Shown here piece by piece: positions 36,922 to 44,928 of a stretch of DNA of 64,000 nucleotides. The stretch lies in the NCBI GenBank assembly GCA_002748705.1, contig PDSZ01000001.1, positions 80,734 through 144,733 on the forward strand, written 5' to 3'. The translations under genes were made by a program, and so were the position numbers. This DNA is from Candidatus Fermentibacterota bacterium (lineage in GTDB: Bacteria; Fermentibacterota; Fermentibacteria; Fermentibacterales; Fermentibacteraceae). The first letter of the stretch is position 1; the number at the start of each line of letters is the position of its first letter. Below the pieces are notes generated by a model. The model saw nothing but the letters and a program-made list of their open reading frames with translations. It had not been told where the DNA came from and ran no database searches.

Positions 36922-37692
36922 TTATGATGACTGAAATTTTCTTGTTTTCCATGCAATTGCAGCGATAATGAAAAGCATCCACAGGACAGAGTACCCGTTA
37001 AGCTGCCATGGTGAAGGAGAAGCGTATACGCTTATGGAGCCGCAGCAGGGAGCCATTCCATACACTATGTTTTTGTATCCTGCATTCAGGGGAAGAAGGA
37101 ATGTGAGCACTTTCTCAAGGAACACAATGTATTGCTCTGGATAAACATCCACAGTTCGAAAGTAAGCAACCACCTGCACAATGTGCATAAGAAGCAATAC
37201 GGAGATTGAACCGCCCTGCAATGTGCTGTTCTTTTTGAAAAGAGAGATGAAAACAATTACAAGAAAAACCATCAGAGTTACCTGCACAACCCCAAGCAAT
37301 CCAACCGCAGGATTACGGGATGAAGCTTCAAAAAGAGTGTTCGCGCCAAGCATAAGAAAACCGTACATCACAAATGACAAAACTGCCGTTCGTTTCATAA
37401 CCTGCAATATCATTATCGAAAACAGCTTTTCTCTGGAAACCGGAAGGGAGAGCCACAGTTTGACTCTTCCGCTTGAAACTTCATCGGCTATGATCTTCCC
37501 TGCCAGCTCAAAGCAATAGAACGACTGAACAAAAAACACAGCCAATGAACCTGTAAAGACAAATGCCCAGGCTGATTTAACGGCATCAAGGTCAGTGTTC
37601 AAAATGATTGCAGTGTAGCAAAGAGCAATCAGAAGAACGCAGGCTGCCAGTGCGGCAACAGTTGCGGTATGGTCATTTTTACGATTGATCAC
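36922..37692 (-). CDS. ABC-2 type transporter permease
   Basis: A 256-residue inner-membrane protein with six predicted helices. The long periplasmic-side insertion and the family-like VSSGRVKLWLSLPVSREKLFSIM segment, typical of ABC-2 permeases (cf. NatB/YhaP types), support the call. The GTG start overlaps the stop of the ATP-binding gene by 4 nt. With it, the protein would form a simple two-gene exporter. The substrate is unknown. It diverges from nothing; a 240-bp gap follows. Confidence 0.82.
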   Translation of the reverse strand: MINRKNDHTATVAALAACVLLIALCYTAIILNTDLDAVKSAWAFVFTGSLAVFFVQSFYCFELAGKIIADEVSSGRVKLWLSLPVSREKLFSIMILQVMKRTAVLSFVMYGFLMLGANTLFEASSRNPAVGLLGVVQVTLMVFLVIVFISLFKKNSTLQGGSISVLLLMHIVQVVAYFRTVDVYPEQYIVFLEKVLTFLLPLNAGYKNIVYGMAPCCGSISVYASPSPWQLNGYSVLWMLFIIAAIAWKTRKFQSS

Positions 37693-38543
37693 AGGTTTTC
37701 CAGAGAGGCAATGTAAACATCCTCAAGTGTTGCAGGAGAAGATATATTTTTCATATTCCAGCTGCTGATGGATTCCGAACTTTCTGCTTTAACCAGACAG
37801 TAGTCATCTATACTGCTTACTTTGCGGACCTGATTCATTCCCAGGTGTTTGACTCTCTCTTCAGGAATCCTCCTATACAACTCAAGATCAGCCATTACTC
37901 CCTCTCCCCTGAACTCCCCGTCATGAATTATCAGGTACCTTTCAGCGTGTCTTTCAGCCTCATGTATTCGGTGACTGCTGTGGAGCACTGTACATCCTTC
38001 ACGGCACAAACCGGTGATTCGTCTTCTGACTTTTCTGACATTCATAGGATCAAGCCCCTCCATAGGTTCATCCAGAATCACAACAGACGGTGAGCCTGAC
38101 AGAACAATAGAGAGCATAAGAAGCCTCTTCTGACCTTTGGATTTTTTAGAAAAGGGATGATCGATAAGATGAAGGCAGTCGAATTCTTCTGCGGTTGCTC
38201 TGAAATCAGCCATGGAAAACTCGCTGCTGTATCTCTGAAACTCTATGAAGAGATCTGCAGCTGTGCATTTCTCAGGAACCTGCATGTTGTCAGGGAGATA
38301 GCGAAGCCCTCTTCTTGATTCAGGCTTGCTGCAGCAGATACCGTTAATCGTAATCTCACCCTGGTCAAGAAAAATGTTACCTGTTATCAGGTTCATCAGC
38401 GTTGTCTTGCCTGCGCCGTTTTTCCCTATAAGAACAGTATTCACTCCGCTGTAAATCTCACAGCTGAAGTTCTGCCTGATAGCGTTAATGTTCTTGTAGC
38501 TCTTCTTTATCTTATTAACTACAATACACTTATCGCCTGGCAT
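37689..38543 (-). CDS. ABC transporter ATP-binding protein
   Basis: A 284-residue ATPase partner of the adjacent ABC-2 permease. Walker A is GKNGAGKTT. The signature is the variant KSKGQKRLLML, where the usual LSGGQ is absent. Walker B/D-loop is VVILDEPMEGLDP, and the switch His lies in VLHSSHRIHEAERHAE. The C-terminal 60 residues form the extra domain seen in exporters for antibiotics or lantibiotics. The exported substrate cannot be named. Confidence 0.9.
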   Translation of the reverse strand: MPGDKCIVVNKIKKSYKNINAIRQNFSCEIYSGVNTVLIGKNGAGKTTLMNLITGNIFLDQGEITINGICCSKPESRRGLRYLPDNMQVPEKCTAADLFIEFQRYSSEFSMADFRATAEEFDCLHLIDHPFSKKSKGQKRLLMLSIVLSGSPSVVILDEPMEGLDPMNVRKVRRRITGLCREGCTVLHSSHRIHEAERHAERYLIIHDGEFRGEGVMADLELYRRIPEERVKHLGMNQVRKVSSIDDYCLVKAESSESISSWNMKNISSPATLEDVYIASLENL

Positions 38544-38674
38544 TCTTCAGTTCCCTTCAGCTGTCAGCTTTCGCATACAGTTTCTTTCACAGTACCGCTG
38601 CATTACGGAGAAGCTCAAATACAAACCTGCCATGCCCTGCGGAAAACTACCATACTGCCCAAAATCAAAAACTA

Positions 38675-39751
38675 TCACTGAAATTCAGCAGTATCCACTA
38701 TCTGAAACTCACTGACGATCTGATTAACAGGATGATATGTATAGAACCGGCTGCCGCTTGCATCAATGCTGTAGCACAAAGCAGGCAGAACAAAAGAAGC
38801 TGCGTATTCTCCGCTGAGAAGATAGCGATCAACCACAGCAATGTTTGCAAGTCTGTTCAATCCGGCTCTATCCACCAGAGGCTCTTTGTCTGTGGTCATT
38901 GAAGTTAACAGCACACATATCAAGCTGTCTTCCATGGTTGTCACATCACAGGCGTGGAAGTAGGACGCTGTTAGGGTGTTTTCAGGAATTTCAAAGGGCA
39001 ACCTTCTTTCCTCAATTTCAGTCATCTCCTCTGTAAAGATATTCCAGGTTTGAAAACCTGCTTCTGTCTCAACAGCAAGAACTATTATTGAGTCTGAAAC
39101 AACAGTTACAGTGAGAGTATTATTATCCGGAGACCTTTTCCACAAATACTCTGCCTCCATGCTTCCAAAGGAGCTTATCTTTTCTCTGGTTTCTATGCTG
39201 TAGAGATTTACAATATGGTCTTCAACCAGGCTTGTAACCACAAGTATTGAATCACCTATAACTTCAAGGCCGAAAGGGTGTACTGCCTGTATGGAACCCT
39301 GATACTCGCCGCATATACTGTAAATCTCAACCCTGTTGTTGTACTTGCTTCCTGCAAATACACACGAATCGCTCTGAGCAACATCTCCTATGGATGAAAA
39401 GTGCCCTGGCCCTTCACCGGCCTCGCCTGCACTCCAGAGCAATTCACCGTTCTCTGAATCAAAGCATAGAACTCTCTGGTTCATATCATCAGCTACAAGC
39501 AGTCTGCCATACTTTTCATCTATTGCCACAGGCGAATAGAATATGCCGCTTTCTTCCTGTCCGTAGTTTCGAACAAGCTCAGTTGTGACTGAATGCCCGG
39601 CGCTGAATACACCAGGCTCACTTGATTCGGCCCATGCTTTCCATTCCGACAATGAATCATTCCCTGAATCTGACACCCTGCCATTGTTGTCAGCACAGGC
39701 AAGAATCAGGGCTGCAGCAACAATAAGCAATATCATGTGACGGCTTTTCAT
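38675..39751 (-). CDS. Six-bladed beta-propeller lipoprotein (paralogue)
   Basis: A 358-residue exported protein with signal MKSRHMILLIVAAALILAC (lipobox LILAC). Blade repeats include RLLVADDMNQRVLCFDSENGELLWSAGEAGEGPGHFSSIG. The GEGPGHF block is almost the same as in the pseudogene at 41.7 kb and related to GDGPGEL in the gene at 9.9 kb. The function is unknown; these lipoproteins resemble the propeller lipoproteins common in Bacteroidota and relatives. It is transcribed away from the sodium symporter. Confidence 0.8.
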   Translation of the reverse strand: MKSRHMILLIVAAALILACADNNGRVSDSGNDSLSEWKAWAESSEPGVFSAGHSVTTELVRNYGQEESGIFYSPVAIDEKYGRLLVADDMNQRVLCFDSENGELLWSAGEAGEGPGHFSSIGDVAQSDSCVFAGSKYNNRVEIYSICGEYQGSIQAVHPFGLEVIGDSILVVTSLVEDHIVNLYSIETREKISSFGSMEAEYLWKRSPDNNTLTVTVVSDSIIVLAVETEAGFQTWNIFTEEMTEIEERRLPFEIPENTLTASYFHACDVTTMEDSLICVLLTSMTTDKEPLVDRAGLNRLANIAVVDRYLLSGEYAASFVLPALCYSIDASGSRFYTYHPVNQIVSEFQIVDTAEFQ

Positions 39752-39987
39752 GATTTATATGTTGAATTACTCCTGTCACATCAGAGAGCGCTGCGACTCT
39801 GAATATTATGGACTATTTCTCTCTGTGAACTCTTTTTCGCATAGCTGCGAGTATAGTTGATTGAAACCCTTTCAGGAAATATCATCCTGATAGAGTTGCT
39901 GTTTACATCAGCTCTGAGCTTGACCCTGAAAAACTTATTGTTATCATCTGTTAAAGCCGACACAGATATGCAAAGGAAACTGATCAG

Positions 39988-41472
39988 ATGAATTCTCTTG
40001 ATTGGGTGGTTGTAGTTCTATACATCGCCGTTGTGTTCGCTGCAGGGCTCTTCTTCCGCAAACACGGAAAAAGCTCCACTGACTTCTTCCTTGCAGGCCG
40101 TTCAATGGGATGGTTTCCTATCGGGCTATCGGTAATGGTAACTATATTCAGTGCAATTAACTACCTTGCACTTCCAGGTGAGGTTTACGGTCATGGCCTA
40201 TATGTTGTCATGTCACTCCCTGTGTTCTTTCTGGTAGCAATACCTGTAACCAGAGTATGGATGCCCTTTTTTCACCGCATGCAACTCACCAGTGCCTACG
40301 AATACCTTGAACTGAGGTTCGATAACCGGGTGCGGAAACTTGCAGGCTGGATATTCCTTGTGTGGAAGCTGTTCTGGATGGCCACCGCTCTCTTTGCTTC
40401 CGGCAGAATTATCGGAACACTTACAGGGCTGCCTGTTGTTCCTGTGATACTTGCAGGTGGACTGATAGCTGTGTTCTACACCTTTCTTGGAGGAATAAGA
40501 GCTGTGATGTGGACTGATGTGCTGCAGTTCTTCGTTCTCTTCGGAGGAATAGTTCTGGGGCTTATGCATGCTTCCGGCACAGGAGGAATCGGTGAGGTGC
40601 TGGAGATAGCAGGAGAAGGAGGCAGGCTTCGCCCCTACGCTCCTTTCGACCCTGAGTTTCTTCTGATTGATCCTGCCATTCGAATGACACTCTGGAGCTG
40701 TCTTATCGGCGTCTCTGTTGCATTCCTTGCAAGATACGGCGCAGACCAGGTGGTAATGCAGCGGTACTTTACCGCCAGAACACTTAAGCAGGCACAAAAG
40801 GGACTTTGGCTCAATGCCTGGGTATCATTCTTCTGCCTTTCACTGCTTGCTCTTTTCGGCCTTGCTGTCTACGCCTCTGCAGTGAAGTCAGGGAACCCTG
40901 ACCTGCCTGCCAACGGTGCCATCGCCGCAATGATCCTCTCTTTTCCTGCAGGTATAACAGGCCTTGTTGCAGCAGGTCTCATGGCTGCGACCATGTCCAG
41001 TGTGGACTCTGGAATGAACGCCTGCTCAGCAGCATGGGTCACTGATCTGAAACCACGAAACAATGACAATATTCTTAACAGAGGACGGACACTTACATTG
41101 GCTCTCGGTACTGTTTCCATTCTCATGGCCATAGTGCTGGTACCCCTTACCAGAGAAGCGGGAAGTCTGTTCATGATGGTCAACAAGGGAGTCAATGCCA
41201 TAGGCAGCCCTCTGCTGGCACTGTTCATACTGGGAATGTTCACAAAAAGAACCAATTCTGCAGGCGCCCTGTGGGGTGGCATAACCGGATTTGCCGCAAG
41301 TCTTGCGATATCCTTTCTGGTCAAACCGCTGGCGCTGCATTACTATGCGTTTCTCAACCTGCTGGCCACCATAGTACCCTGTCTGCTGATAAGCACATTA
41401 GTCTCCGGAGGAAAAACCAATTCCGCTGCAGGAACAAAATGGACATGGCTTGAAACACGCAGAAACTTATAA
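39988..41472 (+). CDS. Sodium:solute symporter (SSS family)
   Basis: A 494-residue inner-membrane protein with about 13 hydrophobic segments. Family blocks are DFFLAGRSMGWFPIGLSVMVTIFSAINYLALPGEVYG, YEYLELRFDNRVRKLAG and ATMSSVDSGMNACSAAWVTDL, where the Ser/Asp cluster is the sodium-site region. It resembles the SGLT/multivitamin or sialic-acid branch. The solute is unknown. The gene is monocistronic; the sequence just after it is transposase debris. Confidence 0.9.
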   Translation: MNSLDWVVVVLYIAVVFAAGLFFRKHGKSSTDFFLAGRSMGWFPIGLSVMVTIFSAINYLALPGEVYGHGLYVVMSLPVFFLVAIPVTRVWMPFFHRMQLTSAYEYLELRFDNRVRKLAGWIFLVWKLFWMATALFASGRIIGTLTGLPVVPVILAGGLIAVFYTFLGGIRAVMWTDVLQFFVLFGGIVLGLMHASGTGGIGEVLEIAGEGGRLRPYAPFDPEFLLIDPAIRMTLWSCLIGVSVAFLARYGADQVVMQRYFTARTLKQAQKGLWLNAWVSFFCLSLLALFGLAVYASAVKSGNPDLPANGAIAAMILSFPAGITGLVAAGLMAATMSSVDSGMNACSAAWVTDLKPRNNDNILNRGRTLTLALGTVSILMAIVLVPLTREAGSLFMMVNKGVNAIGSPLLALFILGMFTKRTNSAGALWGGITGFAASLAISFLVKPLALHYYAFLNLLATIVPCLLISTLVSGGKTNSAAGTKWTWLETRRNL

Positions 41473-41483
41473 CTGATACCAGT

Positions 41484-41625
41484 TTAGAGCAGCTTGAGTT
41501 CATCAGCAGGTTGAGAGCCAGATGGCCCAGGGTCAGTATTGTTGTACTGGAAGACAGCTGATTCAGTCAGGATTACATCATGAAGTGGTGTGAAGATCAC
41601 GGGGTCAAGTACATTTCAGGCTTAT
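41484..41625 (+). pseudogene. Remnant of an IS1380-type transposase
   Basis: About 47 codons still read LEQLEFISRLRARWPRVSIVV...(stop)...FSQDYIMKWCEDHGVKYISGL. They align with residues around the second Asp block of the transposase at 20.9-22.3 kb (ELEFIVGKLRARWPKVRIIL...). The catalytic stretch is mutated and contains a TGA. Both ends of the element are gone. It lies directly after the symporter gene. Confidence 0.75.
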
Positions 41626-41748
41626 GGACATCAAGACCCATATATTAACATGATGGACCGCCCTTTCGGCTGAGAATTCTGACAAGGGTAAGGTACCCTG
41701 ATCAGAGGTGGTGGTTCAACCATTATGTCCAGGACAAGTTGGTGAACG

Positions 41749-42847
41749 ATGAGGCTACGGGAGCTGTGTTTTATGCTATTAGTCTCTTATGTCCTTGCTG
41801 CATCATGCGATAGAGGTACTAACAATAATTGCATGCCTGATACAAATACAGCTGAGAGTTTTGTGTGTCCAGATACAATAGCAAAGTGGACTGACTGGGC
41901 GATGAGAAATGTTGATGGCCTTTGGGAAAATGATAACAGGCATTCTGTTGAAATGCGTTTAGTTACATCCTATGGTGGCGAAGATTCAGTTAATCCTCCT
42001 TTTTATAAGGTTAACTGGATACATCTTTCTGGAGACACTCTATTTGTCTCAGATCAAGCCGCAGAAAAACTTGTCTGTATGAACCTTGATGGAACTGTAT
42101 ACTGGGAGTACGGGGCGGAAGGAGAAGGACCTGGTCATTTTTGCACAATCGGAGGTATTGATACCAGCGGTGATTGGATTGCAGTTTGTAACATATATGG
42201 TGGGAATATTGAAATCCTTGATCGAAATGGTGAGTTAACTTCTATTATTACTGTTAGTAATCCACAAGATGTTATTGCTCTGTCTGATAGCACATTAGCT
42301 ATTCTATCCAAGGCTTAAAGTCGAGGTAATCTGCATGTATATGCGCTGCCTGATTCACTTTTGTACTCCTTCGGGGAACCTGAATGGACTCACTGGGGCA
42401 CAAGATCCAATAAAGATCTCACTGGATTACTTGCAGGAGATACAGTTGTTGTTACCTCTAAGGTTCTGCAATCAAATGTATTTCTTTGATTTAAGCAACA
42501 GAACCGTATCTCCCGATTTCGCCAGAGAATATCCTGCTGATTATGAAGTAACCAGTCAGGGTGTAGCATGGAATGTAATGGGTACTCCTTTCCTGGGCCC
42601 TGATAGCTGCATCTGCGTCTGTCTACCGCCATTCAACAATGATGGAACATTCAGAGTAACGAATTCGCCGTTTGAAGAATGGGCACAGGTAACAATTGTA
42701 GATCGCTACAACAGGAATGGCGAGTATCTGGACAGTTTCTGCATTCCAGTAAGGGGCGTATTCGATTGTATTTATTCACAGGAATATGGCCTGTTAGTTA
42801 ATCAGTATTCTACTAGCACTATTTATAGATTAGAGATAAGTTACTAG
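41749..42847 (+). pseudogene. Broken six-bladed beta-propeller lipoprotein gene
   Basis: A paralogue of the lipoprotein gene at 38.7 kb. It starts with a lipoprotein signal (lipobox LAASC) and contains YWEYGAEGEGPGHFCTIGG. The frame stops at TAA 42316-42318, then continues in the same frame as SRGNLHVYALPDSLLYSFGEPEW. A one-base shift near 42485 moves the coding frame (SNVF to FDLSNRTVSP), which runs on to 42847. Two independent lesions argue for a true pseudogene rather than one sequencing error. It is bracketed by IS1380 and IS3 remnants. Confidence 0.8.
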
Positions 42848-43748
42848 CATAATATTTGACCATTATACCTTATTGAGCATAATCACAATCTGAATGGAAT
42901 AATCAACAGGAGACCGGACTTCATTCCTTCTGTGCACTGCGTTTTACCCATGCTGTATGACACGAGTTTTCACATGTAAGCCCCTGAACTGACAGGGGTT
43001 TTCCGAAGACAATATTATGTGAGTGCTGCCATACTGGCAGACTCTTTTTCCTCCTGTTCGCAGTATAGGTACTCGAACTCCCTGGGGGGTATATCACCGA
43101 TTGATTCAAGCAATCTCCTGGTGTCCTGTCAAACCTCAGATGACAGATTCTGCTTATCTGCCCAGGCAGCGTTGCAGACTCGGTTACATAGCCTCCGGCT
43201 ATGCGCCCTCACCTGCGCCTCTCCTGAACAGATAATAACTGCGCATACTCTCCACATCCGAAGCATGACAGGACACTATCGTCCATATTTTTCTGTGAAT
43301 TCCCAGTAGTCGTTTAAAGAGGCAGCCATCATCCCCTCAATTGGGGTATTGTTTTAAAAACAAACATCAACTCAAACCTGAGAGGAAGATGATGACCAAA
43401 GGTAAAGTAACACAATCTGAGGCAAATGTTCAGAGGCTGCTCTGCCACAAGAATGCATGAGGAGACCAGTGGAAAACAGGCTTCATGAACTCGTTGAGGA
43501 AGAGTTCTGGAAGCACATGGGGTGCAAGCTCTGTGAGCGTGATACCGTCCCCGGGTGTGCAGAAGCCGGAGCGGATTCGTTACTGAAACTAAGCAGTGCA
43601 GGGAATAATGAATCAGCTCAATGCTTACATGCCTTAAGTTTGTGGCAGCTCTCTATAGCAGATATATATAAAACTTATATATAAAAACTATGGAGATATG
43701 TTCAGGCAGCTGCTGCTGAGTACCTCTTGGAATCAGCAAAAAAACATA
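42848..43748. other. Gap with insertion-sequence debris
   Basis: Apart from the IS3 fragment listed separately, no intact gene. The stretch 43234-43247 (AATAACTGCGCATA) also occurs at 8421-8434. Codons around 43457-43560 (RPVENRLHELVEEEFWKHMGC) weakly recall the start of an IS256-type transposase, but this is not secure. Confidence 0.45.
43015..43130 (-). pseudogene. 3' fragment of an IS3-family transposase
   Basis: On the - strand the codons read LLESIGDIPPREFEYLYCEQEE...ASMAALT and stop at 43015-43017. This is the usual C-terminus of one IS3 OrfB group (..IGxIPPxEFExxYYxQ..AMAA). Nothing upstream of it is preserved. Confidence 0.65.
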
Positions 43749-44579
43749 TCACATCTGACTGATGTCCTGTGATATTCTGACATGCACCATTGAAGCCACA
43801 CCGAGGATATGGGGAATGAGTAAAATAAACTTCATCCCGAAGGGAAGTCCTCCGAACATTCCCCTGGACATGGGATGGGAGTTCACCACCTTGAAGCGAA
43901 TGTCCCACTTCTCGATGTCGCTGACAGGTTTCAGCCCCCAGCCGCCGTCCATGGACATTCCCATACCGCCTTTCTTCAGCACCTGTTTCTTCCCTATTTT
44001 GATCCCAAGCGGAGAGAGTGAATCAAAGTACAGGTCGCAGCTTTCAAAACGATCAGCTGTCTTCCTGAAGAATCCTCTGATATCTTCTTCTTCGAAGTAG
44101 TACAAAACTCCTGCGGCCAGAAAGAGCAGACCGTCTCTGACCTCTATTTTATCGAACCACTCTGTATCCAGAAAAGAGGAAGGAATAGTTCTGTATCTTT
44201 CGTTCTCCGTAAAGAAGTTCTTTCTCAGTTCTATCACATCAGGCAGATCGAGTTCGTAGAAAAGAATCCTGCCGTTGTCTATTCTGCTGAATGTTGTGTC
44301 CATACCGCAGCCGATGTTAACAATTGAGGCCTCCGGGTGTTCAGCCATGAACTCTCTTGCCAGCCTGTCTGTGTGAAGGCTCCTGGCCACCCACCCGTGC
44401 TGACTCATTGCCTGGGTCTCCTCTATTCTGGAAAAATCATAGTCTATGCTGTCAAGTATCTCCACTGCCTTTCGATCAATCAGACGGGGATTTTCTCTTC
44501 GGGTTTCGTAAGCCCTTCCCCAGAGGGGCAAAAGCAGAGTTTCCTGAACACTGCCGGTTTTTATTGAGACTTTTTTCAT
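43749..44579 (-). CDS. Leucine carboxyl methyltransferase-like SAM methyltransferase
   Basis: A 276-residue enzyme of the PPM1/LCM/Tcmp group. Motif I appears as SIVNIGCGMDTTFSRI, followed by FYELDLPDVIELRKNFF, which is diagnostic of the family. Bacterial members methylate carboxyl or hydroxyl groups of small molecules, often in secondary metabolism. The target here is unknown. AAGGACAGG precedes the ATG. The gene is alone between an IS-debris gap and the MMPL operon. Confidence 0.85.
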   Translation of the reverse strand: MKKVSIKTGSVQETLLLPLWGRAYETRRENPRLIDRKAVEILDSIDYDFSRIEETQAMSQHGWVARSLHTDRLAREFMAEHPEASIVNIGCGMDTTFSRIDNGRILFYELDLPDVIELRKNFFTENERYRTIPSSFLDTEWFDKIEVRDGLLFLAAGVLYYFEEEDIRGFFRKTADRFESCDLYFDSLSPLGIKIGKKQVLKKGGMGMSMDGGWGLKPVSDIEKWDIRFKVVNSHPMSRGMFGGLPFGMKFILLIPHILGVASMVHVRISQDISQM

Positions 44580-44894
44580 GACCTGTCCTTTCTTTCTGCC
44601 GAAAGCTGCCGTTCACAGCAGGCATTCAGGCAGCAGTTTTCCAGCAGATTGTCTTTCTTCGTATCTGTACAGCATCAGGCGGCAAACTGATTACCGGGAA
44701 ACATTGTTCTGTGGTGCTTTGGAATTTAAGAGTATGCCTAGCTTTCATTAGACCAGTTAAGAGGCAGAAAGAGCTGTAAAACCAGATAATTATAATTCTA
44801 TCTGAATCCAGTTCCAGTGAATTAGGATTATTTGAATCAGCGTTAGAGGAATAACAAAACATTGACAAGGTCTTTCCTCCTCTCAAACTGATAT
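44580..44894. other. Intergenic gap
   Basis: About 315 bp between two - strand units. An 80-codon frame on the - strand (from a TTG near 44868 with AGGAGG before it) contains a hydrophobic patch but does not look conserved, so no gene is called. The promoter of the methyltransferase should be at its left side. Confidence 0.4.
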
Positions 44895-44922
44895 GTCCGC
44901 CGCTTCAGCTGAAGCGGCGGAC
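44895..44922 (-). terminator. Perfect 14-bp palindrome after the MMPL gene
   Basis: GTCCGCCGCTTCAG followed directly by its reverse complement, 6 bp past the stop codon at 44929. It would form a very stable hairpin at the end of the operon transcript. No strong T-run follows, so it may act as an mRNA-stabilising or Rho-assisted end rather than a classical terminator. Confidence 0.65.
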
Positions 44923-44928
44923 CTGACA

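Noticed and set aside
39781..39963. 60-codon - strand frame before the sodium symporter
   Set aside because: GTG start without a ribosome site and no protein-like pattern; probably chance.
43381..43680. IS256-type transposase start
   Set aside because: Only a weak resemblance over about 25 codons with stops nearby; kept as a remark in the gap entry, not as a feature.
44626..44868. 80-codon frame on the - strand with AGGAGG before a TTG
   Set aside because: No recognisable family, odd composition, and it lies in a gap downstream of the MMPL hairpin. Too weak to call a gene.
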